From contig CM057338.1 in assembly GCA_030015575.1 (NCBI GenBank), positions 777,493,864 to 777,557,863 on the forward strand: 64,000 nucleotides of DNA, given 5' to 3'. Source of the stretch: Agapanthus africanus (lineage: Eukaryota > Streptophyta > Magnoliopsida > Asparagales > Amaryllidaceae). The position numbers and the translations under genes are program-made. The stretch's first letter is position 1; every line of letters starts with the position of its first letter. The notes below the pieces were generated by a model. That model had not been told where the DNA came from. It searched no databases and worked only from the letters and a program-made list of their open reading frames with translations. Below are positions 12,481-23,510 of this stretch, one piece after another.

Positions 12481-13290
12481 GCACACGTCGCTGTGTACGA
12501 GTCCCAAGAGCTCGCTCGCTCTTACTCCGTGTCCAGTGAACGGAGTCTTTGTCATCTTTCCTTTGAGACAGGATTGACAAGTGGCATACGATTGATATTC
12601 GAACGGATCCAAATATCCTTCTGTATGTAACTTAGTCAACCTTCTCTCATTGATGTGACCCAGTCTACAATGCCATATGAAAGTCTGATTGATTTCTGGA
12701 GACTTTCTTTTGTGTGTATTCTGGACATTGAAAATCTGTGGTTGGTTTAATACGTATATACCATTGCTCAATGTACCTGACCCAATAAAGACTTGATTAA
12801 GGTGAATGTTTACAGCATTACTTACAAACGCAAATTCATAACCTTCTTTAGAAACCAAAGATACAGAAATGATATTACAAGTTGCGTTGGGTACAAAAAA
12901 GCAATTACATAAAACCAAAACATGTCCATCTGACATTCCCAGGTGATAGTCCCCCACGGCCTTAGCATCCATGCTAGCTCCATTTGCAACTTTGAGGGTC
13001 ATGTCACCTGCCTTCAAAAACCTACGGTTTCTCAACGCCTGCAAAGAATTACAGATATGAGATCCTGATCTGGTATCCAATACCCAGGAAGTAGAGTTTA
13101 TTGAAAGACAGTTATCAATAACATACACACCTGAAGCTGAAGCCGCAACTTGCTTCAGTTCCTGTGTTCTGGCTTTCCAAGCCCTGCAATCATTCTTCCA
13201 GTGTCCCTTCTTATGACAATAGAAGCATTCTTCTTTATCCACAAGCTGCCCCGCTTTCTTTGTTGCTTTTGCTTTTGCCTTTCCCTTCGT
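12480..13290 (-). pseudogene. Nucleocapsid knuckle, protease and integrase zinc region of element A
   Basis: In sense order there is a basic stretch (KGKAKAKATKKA), a CCHC zinc knuckle CFYCHKKGHWKNDC (about 13188-13229), and an aspartic protease region of copia type around WVLDT and SHICN with downstream FVPNATCNIISVSLV. A GAG-pre-integrase HHCC-like segment follows with WHCRLGHIN and CQSCLKGKMTKTPF. The knuckle binds element RNA, the protease cleaves the polyprotein, and the last part is the integrase N-terminal domain. Assignment by motif is firm; the exact borders are approximate. Confidence 0.85.
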
Positions 13291-13399
13291 ATCCACTTTA
13301 CTAACACCGCCTCTTAGTTTGGCGGGGGCTTTCTTCTTCTTTCCCTTGGCTTTCGCCTTGGACCTAGAAGAAGAAGATCATCCTACAAACAAAGTGGAT

Positions 13400-13998
13400 G
13401 TTTCCCTACCTTTCTGTAGGGTGCCCTCTGCGCTCCTCAGCATGTTGAGGAGTTCTGAAAGTTCAACTTCCTTTTCTTGTAAGTTGAAGTTCAGGATAAA
13501 CTGGGCGTAAGTGGAAGGAAGGGACTGGAGAATCAAGTCCGTATAGAGCTCATTCTCCAACGGGGTCCCAAGGTCCGCGAACTCTTCTATGTAGCCAATC
13601 ATCTTAAGCACGTGTTCCGCTACCGATGATCCGACGGCCAACCTTGCCGAAAATAACTTCTTCGACACTTCGTATCTTGCGATACGAGACTGCTCTCCAT
13701 ACAGTTCTTTTGTATGGAGAAATATGGATTCGAGGTCCATATTCTCGTGCCTCCTCTGATGTTCGTTGTCCATAGAGGCAAGCACGAGGCACTTGGCCTT
13801 CGCGCAATCGATTTCCCAGGTCTTACGGATTTCCTTATCCGCGACGCTGGTTTTGCGACCTGGGACAGGGGGAGCTTTGGTGGTAAGAAGATACCCCAGC
13901 TTGTCGTAAGTGATTGCCATCTTGACATTCCTGAGCCAATCTTTGTAGTTTGGCCCTGTCAGTATGTTTTTATCTAGAAGTGACTTAAGTCCAGTCAT
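13400..13998 (-). pseudogene. Gag capsid part of element A
   Basis: The segment opens MTGLKSLLDKNILTGPNYKD and continues with WEIDCAKAKCLVLASM, LKMIGYIEEFADLG, LILQSLPSTYAQFILNFN and LSELLNMLRSAEGTL, the UBN2-type capsid of Angela/Tork elements. It forms the virus-like particle. I take the ATG at 13998 as start because Angela Gag proteins begin in the same way; an in-frame TTG at 14016 is not needed. This is the only recognisable copia gag in the window, while B-E have none. Part of a broken polyprotein. Confidence 0.85.
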
Positions 13999-15330
13999 GT
14001 CGATTGGTCGCTGCAATTAGGAGAGAGAAGAAACACTCAGCATGATGCTCTTGCAAGTTTAGAGTGGTTTTTAGTTTATCTAAACAGGATGGCTCCCACT
14101 GTCTCTCGAATCCCTCCTCAAACCAAAAAGGAAGAATTAGTCGGGATCAATCTCACCACACAATACTTGCTTAACCGTTCATCCAGGCCAGTGTCGGTAC
14201 TTCGAAGGAGGTTTTCCAACACTTTCGCGAAGTTCCTTAATTAAATAACCTCTTTTCCCTGGGGGCGTAGCCCCGCTAACACCTTTCTAGACACCTACTA
14301 GGTTTATAGCATTGATCGTTAAGTGAGAAATTTCCCGAGGAGTAGCATATACTCACAGTAGGATCGGGATCCAAATATCATCGCGTGACGAAACTGAAGG
14401 AATCCTACCAGAATCATCACACTCCAAATGGTATGCAACACTAGCAAGTTTCAGTTCTTTTGAAACTCCCGATGTGGATTTTTGCCCCATGCTCTTATGA
14501 CCTTGACTTCGGCCAACAAATCATAAGTCACATGTCAAGTTCTACCCGTCGTTCTCCAGGTTAATTTGAATCCACCCGCACCTACCCTTGACTTTGGCCA
14601 ACAAGGCAGTACGACTGTTCCAAACCAACGCATCTATCTATGCTGCACATGAATACCCAATAGCTACCAATCACTATGCCTTGACTTTGGCCAACAAACA
14701 TAGCTTGAATACTATTGACTATTCATGTGAAACGACGGAGGGCTACGAATGGTTTTGGCGAAACCGTGAACGTAGTGAACTTGATATAATCGATGGAACG
14801 AGATAGCTTTTAAAAGGAGTGGCTCAAGCTCCGCATTTAAAAGTTGGTTTTGAAAAGAACCGAGTGGTTTTTCGAAAGTGTTCCAACGACTTTTACTTGG
14901 TTTATTTTCTTGCATTAGTTCTTTTAATGCGTGATATTCTTGCATTAGTTCTTTTAATGCGTCCCATCATTTAATCCTACCATTGCAGAAAACAACCAAA
15001 ATATGACGTACGCTTATGCCATTTGCATTCGCCACGGGGCCCCGTTATTACCCGTTAGGTTACTTAAGTAACGACAGAGCGGGGGCTGGGCTAGCGCGGC
15101 TGTAAAACATAAGCAACGCCTAAATAATATCATATATAGATATATTGCAATGATAGCCATTTCAGATCACAGATGAACACATTCGATATACTAGGAACCC
15201 GCAATTCGTACGAGCCTGTAACGAAAAGCAGATTACACGGTCGCGGTGAATAGCCAATACCCCACCCAAGACCCCTACGGGTGCGGCAAACTACCCGCCA
15301 AGTACCCTAAGCGGAGCAACCTCCCTTAAC
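13999..15330 (-). other. Leader of element A, gag-proximal part, with triple hairpins
   Basis: This untranslated stretch upstream of gag aligns with the leaders of the other copia copies. It carries the three-hairpin motif at 14501-14519 (site 3), 14586-14605 (site 2) and 14679-14698 (site 1): inner stem TTGGC/GTCAA, loops CAAA at sites 1 and 2 and CGAA at site 3. Outer stems are CTATG/CATAG at site 1 and CTTATGA/TCATAAG at site 3. A further hairpin GGGG/CCCC lies at 14261-14274. Element B inserted at 15331; the other half of the leader is 25723-26475. No coding signal. Confidence 0.75.
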
Positions 15331-17537
15331 TGTTAGTTATATGTATGCCCTAGAGGCCATTACTGTACATTGGATGTATATTGTAGTGGATGCTGGGACA
15401 TATATAGGTAGGACTTTCTTGCTCGACATGATAGTACGCTATCTGGTTGCTCTTTATCTTAACATGTATACTTTCTGTCTCTCTGATTACATGTTGATAA
15501 AGCCCTTAGGATGTGTACTCGACTTCCAGGACTGTGATGCAGATCATACTAGTTGGGCCTGGATAGTCCATGAGTACATCCTTGAAATGTTCCTAGTCGA
15601 GGGAATATCGAGACGGGGCATCGATATTCCAGAGTAGACTAGCGTATATCTTCTCGACCCATGCGATGGGCGATGGATGATCCCATATCCATTGGTGTTT
15701 GACATCGGGGATGGTATGCGGGTGCTCAGTGGAGACTGGGTACACTGAACGGACTCGCCGAGAACTCCCAGATGGTATTATACCTCACGTCAGATGGCAG
15801 TTCTCTGGTGACACTGGTACAGCTTAGTCTGTTGACCCGAGATCGTCATAGAGTCTTGTGTGTCTCCCACTGTGCTTTGATTTCCACCCTACCACGGCTC
15901 TACTGAGTTGTGCAAACAGGTGGTTTTTGGGTACAGTCCCGATTCACATGGAGGCAATGAGCGATAGGAGAGGATTCGTCTCTCCCGGTATTGGGGGTTG
16001 ATGTTGTGCTATGCTCGACTGGCCATAACAGGAAATCCCTGGCCAGGGTTGCTGTGATATACTGGTAAGAGTTATCAGTAGTTTCACGAATGTTATGGAC
16101 CTCAAGTCGGCATGACTTATCGAGCTATTGGGGTCTGACGTTTACCACCCCTAGACGAGATATGCGACATATCAGACGATCAGACCGGACTGTACGGTAA
16201 GTGTTACTGGTTGGATTCACAGGAGTGTGAGCGGGCTTGCTCGTCGATCTTCTGATCGCTCAATACCCGGGTGGCCGTTACGTTTAGCAGACCGCTTGCG
16301 GCTTGTGGGTGTTTGATATGATCATCACCTGCTGCCGGCGTATTGACGAGTCTTTAGAGTCCTACACAGAGGTTTCCTAGCTCAAGCGAAACGAAATAGG
16401 AGCGCATATGGGATATGTGCGGGACCGAGAATAATGCGTGTATGTGATACTGTATTTTATTCTCGCGATGAATGTATCGATTGGTTATATGCGATATAAC
16501 CTAGCTATCGAATCAAGGATTGATTCGATAAGCCGATACATTAGATACTAGCCGGTTATATGCGATATAACCGGATCATTGAATCAAGTGTTGATTTAAT
16601 GATTTAATGTATGATTTTATATTTGATATATCACTTTGCATTGACTAGTATTAGTTCACTTTAAATGGATTTTCTCACTTGGTATGCACAAGTTGTATAT
16701 GTGATATACTTTTGTGCACAAGATTGTACCATTCTTTGATGATACATGCAAGCTAGGGTTTGTGTAAAGAATTGACCATGGTTATATGAATGGTTAGGGT
16801 TTCATTTTATTCGCTTATTTATTTATTCATTTATTCTTTATTGAAAGAAATAAAATAGTGGCTAAGTTTGGATAATCTTTGAAGCTTCATGAAGCTTTGA
16901 ATGGTTGACTATTTTGTTTGTTTCCTTAACCTTAACCATTCACTTTAACCTTAGTTTGTTCTCTACATCTAACCATAGTTGACATTATGATAAGAATGAT
17001 TTATTTTCTATTTTCATATATCTTATCATAATTCTTTATCATCTTCTTCTTCATCTTCAAGTTGAAGAAAGCTTGCACCTTCAATGGCAACTAGCCAAAT
17101 CATGTGAGAAATCCAATTCTAAAGTTTACCCACTTCCTATTTCTTCATCCTCTACCTCTTGCCAAGTTGTATAGGGTGTTTCCTTCACAAGTTTTCATAG
17201 CTTGGTGAAGTTGGAGCTTGTTCTTGTGATGCCTCGACGTAGATCATCTTCGGCATCGAACCGACGATCAAGCTCGCCCATTCTTCGATGATGCCAATGC
17301 TAGAGTCGTGAGTTCGATTTGGACAGCGGAGGGAGATCATCGTGGAGCTTAGGAAGTGGTGGACCGGATCTACAAAGGTTGTAGCCCCTTTCCTTTAGAT
17401 ACATTTCCGTTTACTTGCTCGCTTCGCCTATTTATCTAGTTAACGATCCGTTCTAGGTTTTCTCGGCACTAGGAATTTTTGATTTGTGAATGTTTGATCA
17501 CTTGGGAGACTCCATTAGAGTGCCTAGGAACCCTACA
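15331..17537 (+). repeat. 5' LTR of element B (2207 bp)
   Basis: It runs TGTTAGTTATATGTATGCCC to AGTGCCTAGGAACCCTACA and is followed by the primer site. It is equal in length to the 3' LTR. A four-hairpin array lies at 16483-16603. A frame of 98 codons (15341-15637) recurs in the other LTR only because the two are copies. I cannot place the transcription start. Confidence 0.95.
16483..16603 (+). other. Four consecutive inverted repeats in the B 5' LTR
   Basis: Near-perfect palindromes follow one another: GGTTATATGCGATATAACC (16483-16501), TATCGAATC.. with ..GATTCGATA (16506-16530), CCGGTTATA.. with ..TATAACCGG (16552-16574), and ATCATTGAATCAA.. with ..TTGATTTAATGAT (16575-16603). The same array occurs at 24663-24783 in the 3' LTR and in the LTRs of C, D and E. 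In D one stem reads GGTCAT/ATGACC instead of GGTTAT/ATAACC, a paired change. The function is unknown; RNA hairpins or protein sites are possible. Confidence 0.7.
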
Positions 17538-17538
17538 G

Positions 17539-17550
17539 TGGTATCAGAGC
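17539..17550 (+). other. Primer binding site of element B
   Basis: TGGTATCAGAGC, one base after the LTR end CCCTACA, is complementary to the 3' end of plant initiator tRNA-Met, the usual copia primer. Confidence 0.93.
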
Positions 17551-17736
17551 CTAGCTAGAGCCTTAGGCGAAGTCCTGACGGAGTTAGAAGTCCGATCGAC
17601 CCAAAACCCCAACTTTGAATATGCTCTCTGTACATTTTCTAATTTCGAGGATTTTTCCACATTAAAAATATCCAGAAAAATCAGCAGGCTAATTTAAGAA
17701 TTACTGTGAATTTCTATGGAGTAATTCCATCAAAGA

Positions 17737-17783
17737 GCCGCGGATCCGCGGCACGAGCATGGCTCGTGCGGCGGATCCGCGGC
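17737..17783 (+). other. GC-rich hairpin in the B leader, about 190 nt after the primer site
   Basis: The arms GCCGCGGATCCG and CGGATCCGCGGC enclose a second pair of arms GCACGAGC/GCTCGTGC with an ATG loop. Equivalent hairpins in A, C, D and E keep the pairing with different bases (for example GGATCC against GGAACC/GGTTCC; GCACGAGC against GCACAAG/CTTGTGC in D and GCAGAAGC/GCTTCTGC in E). That pattern supports an RNA stem. The position just after the primer site recalls retroviral dimerisation and packaging signals, which is inference. Confidence 0.75.
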
Positions 17784-20062
17784 AAGTTTGTCGTTTTGTG
17801 CATCCACTGTTACACAGTAATTCTTAGTTATCTGTGCTGGATTTCCTGGGGATTTTAATTTTTTTTTCCAGAGTTGCATTTTCTGGGTTGTATTGGGGAC
17901 TCGGTGTATTCGATCGGACTGTCTAATTTTTGTCGGTGTGCTTTTCCGGGTATTCTTAGAATATGTTAAAAAGTTCGACCGGATATAAATACCCACTTTT
18001 TCCCCTGCCGGGAAATTTCCAATTGTTGGATTTTTCCGTAGTTTAACGACGTTCTAAGTAGTGCAAGTAACGCGATGGACCCTCTAGAAGACAACAAACC
18101 TTAACTCGATTATGTGACCGTCTTGAACTGCCCTTTGAACCTTCGGGTTTGGGGCAGTATGGCGTGCCACATGTGAGGCGTTGGCTTGACCCTTCTACGG
18201 CTGGACCGTTGGTACTGAGGCACGAACTGAATATTGTTAGACTTATTTCATGTGTTGAGCTGTATCGGGAAAACTTGGGTGTTCGATTGTTCGATCGAAA
18301 AGTTTAGCATTTTCAATTTATCCGGAATATGATACAATAATTGGAATTCACAAATTGTTATGAGATAACGGAATGAATATTATAAACGTAGCAGTTTAGT
18401 CTTACTTGATCGGTTGCCACGGAGTTTTGATGTGATCAAAAGTCCGTCGCAATCACGTAGCGTACGCGGATACTTGCCGGGTAAACTTAATAGACAGCCT
18501 CACCCCATAGCCCCGACCAAGTGACTGTAGGAGAACCCCGTCACCGAAAGCATCCGTCCGGGTGCTCGCGGCAGCGATGTTCCGCCTTGGTGCACTTCGT
18601 CGACGGTATTAGGGGTGCGGCCGCCTACTAAAGTTTGCGACGAGCATTCGATCAGTTTTTCGGGAATCTTGTTGAATTGCCCGACTTGATATTGAAAAGA
18701 GTTTTCGATAATGAAACTAAAATGCGGGGTTTATAATTGTTAGGCATACGATGTCTAAAGAATTCATTTGGTCAGGCATGCGATGTCTGAGGTGGTTGCG
18801 GATTCCAACTGTTGTAGTTTTACACTTTCTTTTCTGTGACCGTAAGTGTAATATGTGATATCGCCGGTTTCGTTGCTATATGTCAACGACAATTGGGATG
18901 CGCATATTTACTTACGTTGATGACATGTGATGTTATGTGTTGCTGGATATGTTATATTGGATCGTCGTGTTTGAATAGCCGGGGTTTTTTTTTTTTTATG
19001 TGAGATGAGTGTTTTTCATTTTCATTCATGTAAAAACTTGTATGTAATATTCTTTTATTGGGGCACTTCCAGGTTGCGGAAGATGTCACCGCTGATGTAT
19101 ATTATTTACTTTTCTGCACTAGGATAGACCCAAGGAGGGGAGCACAAGTAACCGGGTTCTGGGGTCCAGTGAGAGACCAACTCGAGGAGTCGAGTCCGGG
19201 TCTCCTAACCCTAGAATTGGTAGGGTTGCTTGCCGCTCTCGTAGGGGTCTAGGGGTGTGGGATTGGCTATTCATCACGACCATGGAATCCGTGTTTTATA
19301 CTGGCTCGTATTGAAAACACGGACGTCCTAGTATATCCAATATTTCATATGTTTCTTCTGCTGTGATTTATCTGTGATGTGATCATATGATGTTCTGTTA
19401 CAGGTATTATATATAGTATATATGATATATTATATAGACGTTGCTTATGTTTTACACCCGCGCTAGCCCTGCCCCGCTCTGCCGTTAGTTACCTAACCTA
19501 ACGGTGCAGACAGGACATCGAGGCGAATGCGGATGGCATAAGCGTACGTTATATTTATCTGTGATGGTTAGGTGCACTTAAATGATGGGATATTCATTAA
19601 TAAGATTAATGAAAGAAAATAAACCTAATTGATGTTGTGGAATCGAATTTCAAAATAAAACAGGTAGCTACAGTTCTTGCTTTGCATCGCGGTGTTCATT
19701 ATAGAACATCCTGCACCTTATTCGATAAGGAAAGGACCGAGATCCCTTCACCGGGAGTGACTCCTTTAGCAATAACTGGCAGATGCTACAACCCTCGGTT
19801 TGTCTTTGATCGCTTCTATAGTTTCTGCTTTGCACAGTGATATATATGATATATCCCGCACCTCATTCGACGAGGAAAGGGCCGACGATCCTTTCACCGG
19901 GAGTGACCCCTTTAGCAAAACTAGAAAAGCCTCAAAAACATTCCATTTAAAAACCATTTGATTCCGCAACGAGATCAAGTTCAAAGCGATAAAGGTTTTC
20001 ACAAAAACCAGCCGCAACCCTCCGTCATTTTAGGAAGTAGAGTACTTAGTATTCGTGCTGTG

Positions 20063-20255
20063 TTTGTTGACCATAGTCAAGGCACAGTGTACGGTAGCTA
20101 AGTGATGTCTTCCTACACCGCATATGATGCGATTAGTTAGGACAGTCGCGTGACTTTGTTGACCTTAGTTAAGGGTCATGTGGGTGGGTCTAATTAATCA
20201 CGAAATGACGGGTAGAACTTGACTAGTACTTATGATTTGTTGACCATAGTTAAGG
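20063..20255 (+). other. Triple-hairpin leader motif of element B
   Basis: Sites lie at 20063-20082, 20155-20174 and 20236-20255. The inner stem is TTGAC/GTCAA (GTTAA at sites 2 and 3, still paired through G-U), with loops CATA, CTTA and CATA. Outer stems are CTGTG/CACAG at site 1 and TATGA/TCATA at site 3, separated from the inner stem by TTTG on the left and GG on the right. Confidence 0.72.
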
Positions 20256-20477
20256 TCATAGGTGCTAGGGGTAAAAACCTTTATCGGGAGTTTCAAGTGT
20301 TGAAACTTGCAATGAGATTGCATACCTTCTATGTGATAGTTGGATCCCGATACCCACTGCGAGTAATTGTTACTCCTGGGAGAGTTTTGCACTTTACAAT
20401 TAGCCGATCAAGTAGGTGTCTAGAAAGGTGTCAACGGGGTTACGCCTCTGGGAAAACGAGGTTTACTGTAATTAGGT

Positions 20478-20493
20478 CCGTGCGAAAGCACGG
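20478..20493 (+). other. GAAA-loop hairpin in the B leader
   Basis: CCGTGC-GAAA-GCACGG is a perfect stem closed by a GNRA-class tetraloop. The same hairpin is present at 38419-38432 (C), 48470-48483 (D) and 58941-58954 (E). A stable GNRA stem often serves in RNA tertiary contacts. Confidence 0.65.
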
Positions 20494-23400
20494 GGAACCT
20501 CCCTCAAAGTACCGACACTGGCCTGGCTGAAAGATTGGCGAACTTGTAGAGTGTAATTAATCCCGGCTAGTCTTTCCTTTTAAGGTTTGAAGGAAGATTT
20601 GATAAAAACGGTGGGAGACATCCTGATTAGATAAAATACATAACCAATCTAATCTTGCAAGAGCGCACGCAGAGTGTTTTCTTCTCTCTCTCTCCTGGTA
20701 GCGACCATATCACGCCTTAATCAAGATAATAATATGGATGTATTGACCGAACCTGCTTGTTATACTGAGCTGGGGAACGTTGGTCCCGCTCCAACTTATA
20801 ATTGTTATAAGACAGAGCAGAAAATAGGGGAATACCAGAATTCCTTTGCCGCCCAAACGAAGAAAGTGCATATGATGCATCTCCTTCGGGTGTGTTCATT
20901 ACAAAGAACTGTTTCTCAGTATCCTCTGCATCCTGGGTATATGATACCGGATCAGGATCCCAGATATGTAATCTGTTACATAGGGCTACAAAAGGGTAGA
21001 AAAACTGAGAACGGGTGATAAGTTTCATGAGACAGAAAATGGGGCAAGTGTTGCAGCCAAGTCTGTTGGTCACTGTCACCCTGTATTACGAATACATTGA
21101 TTCTGAACAAATGCTATTAGATACCGAACCTGATATACAAAATCATATCAGTCTCTTTATTAGTAAAGAAAGGATATAATTTTGTATTGATGGATAATGT
21201 TTTGAACATTTCCTATATCAAAAGTTGATTGGTTCAGGCACGTTATCTAAAAGCATTGACGTTCTAAATCAAACTACAGTTCCTCGTATACAGAACACAC
21301 ACAAGAGGAAGAGTTCAGAAATGAACGAATTCTTCTTGAGGTATTGTAGACTAGGTCATATCAATGCGACCCGACTAGCTGAAGTTACATTTTAGATGCA
21401 TATTTAAATCAGTTTGAATTTACATCTTGTGAAACTTGCCAGTCATGTCACAAAGATTAGATGACCATAGCTCTGTTTATTAGAAACAGAGAAAGAGTTA
21501 GTAAACTCTTGGGACTGATACATGATGATGTATGTAAAGTCTCCTGTCTACACATGCCAGGACTGGTTCTTCATACTTCATTATATTCTCTGATAATCTC
21601 TCAAGATTCAGTCATATGTTCCTGTTGAAACATAAGTCCGAACCAATTGAGATATTCACAGAATATAAGTTAGAAGTAGAGAACCAAAATACGGGTATAA
21701 GTATTATGTCCTATGATGAGATCAGGGAGGAGAATACTTGTGCATAGAATTTCTGGACTATTCTAAAGGAGAATGAGATTCTCTCTCAGTGTTACTCCTC
21801 TGAATACACCACAGCACAACGGTGTATCAGGGCGGAGCAATTGCACAATATTAGATATGGTGTGCTCTATGATGAGTATTACTGAGTTACCTATTTCCTT
21901 TTGGGGTTATGCACTTGAGAAGCTGCATACCTATTGAATTAGGTTTGAATCAAATCACTGCCTACCACTCCATATAAGATATGGTATGGGAAGAACCCAT
22001 CTCTTAAGCGAGTTAAGATTTGGGGTTGTCCGGCCTATATTTAAAGCAAAATCCGGACAAGATCGAGGCAGGATCAGTCCTGTAGAACTGGAAAGGTTCC
22101 AGCTATACAAAACTGCAGTTGATGATTTGACAGAACCATAAGATTCTATAGTTCCCGACGAACCTCAGCCTCTCCGCCGATCTAGTAGGGTTCCTCATCC
22201 TCCTGAGAGATACCTCGGTTTCTCGATGACAGTGGGAGCAAGGATTGCATCATGAGATGATGACCCAACTATTTTCGAGCAGGCCATCGAGAGTAGGGAC
22301 TCTGTAAGAATGGCTGGATGCTTAGCAATCTGAGATGGAATCCATGTACACCAGCAAAGTATGGACTTTAGCTGCTATATCTGAAGGGTTAAATCCCCAT
22401 CAGGAGCAAGTATATCTTGAGAAGATTACTTGGTGTAGATAGAAAAGTTGAGACTTTCAAAGCTAGACTTGTTAAAGGTTTTCGTCATCGACCAGGCGTG
22501 GATAATGATGAAACCTTTTTCCAGTAGCTATGCTTAAGTCTATCCAGATCCTACTTACCACGGCTACATACCATGACTACGATATCTGGTGGTTGGGTGC
22601 CATGACTGCTTTTCTAAATACTGATTTAGAAGAGAACGTCTATAAGAACACAGCCAGAGGTCTTCGTAAACAGTGGGAGCAGCGGAAACGTGTGCAAGTT
22701 GCTTTACATAATGAAGCAGGCATCGCGGAGTTGGAACGTCTGTTTTGATGTGATAGTCAAACTGTTTGACTTCATCAAAATGGTAGACGAACCTTGTATA
22801 TACAAAAGGGTAGTAGAGAGTAAGGTGGTCATCTTCGTATTGTACGTAGACAACATACTCTTGATAGGAAAAGAGTTTCCTATACTACGATCGATCAATC
22901 TCCTATTATCACAAGGATTCTCCAAATAGGATAAAGATGATACCTCCTAAATCCTGAGATTTGGACCTATGAGATAGATCTAAAGGGATATTAGGGTTCT
23001 CACTAGGTATAGTGAGATTGTATCAATCGATCCTGGGGAGAATCACTGGAAGTGTTCCAGGGTGATAAAGACGACTGAATGTCAGTCACAGGCATTTTCT
23101 TTACCCTCTGTAAAGGGACGGTATGTTGGAAGAGTTCTAAGCAAGATACCGTGGCAAACTAGATGATAAAGCCCGGTAACATCGCTATTAAAGATACTAC
23201 CAAAGAGGCAGTTTGGGTGTATATTGGTTCATAGGATGAACTAGGTTCCTACCATTGTGTGACAATGGAACTGTGGCTTTGGCCCTGGAACCCTGGTCCC
23301 ATCAGTGACCCAGACATAATCTAAGGCAGCATCACCTGATCATGGAGATAGTTGATCTCCAGGGTGATCGAGGTTAGGAGAGTAGACTCAGAGGACAAGA

Positions 23401-23494
23401 TGGCGGATCCACTCATGAAGGCCCTTTTCCCAAAGAGAGACTTTTAGGGGATGGTTGAGTATGTGATACTGCAACCACTGCTACAGATGGCCCT

Positions 23495-23510
23495 AGTGCA
23501 AGTGGGAGAT
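23495..23510 (+). other. Polypurine tract of element B
   Basis: AGTGCAAGTGGGAGAT abuts the 3' LTR start TGTTAGTTAT. Unlike much of the pol part, it is unaltered, as expected if it is still selected at each round of transposition. Confidence 0.9.

Larger units (their letters stand above)
17551..20690 (+). other. Long untranslated leader of element B
   Basis: About 3.1 kb between primer site and pol remnant, with counterparts of similar length in C, D and E. It contains the GC-rich hairpin, a roughly 90-bp direct repeat (19677-19770 and 19827-19920, sharing GCTTTGCA, the GATCC.TTCACCGGGAGTGA block and CCTTTAGCA), the triple hairpins and a GAAA-loop hairpin (20478-20493). No coding sequence is supported. 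Leaders of this size are usual in Angela-type elements. Confidence 0.7.

Noticed and set aside
15341-15637. 98-codon frame repeated at 23521-23817
   Set aside because: The two are the same position in the two LTRs of B. The repeat comes from LTR duplication, not from a gene pair.
17539-17550. TGGTATCAGAGC motifs as parts of tRNA genes
   Set aside because: They are primer sites complementary to a tRNA 3' end. No cloverleaf or A/B box is present around them.
20063-20255. Regularly spaced short repeats in the leaders as a CRISPR-like array
   Set aside because: There are only three units with unlike flanks that are conserved between elements. The genome is eukaryotic, and hairpin pairing explains the pattern better.
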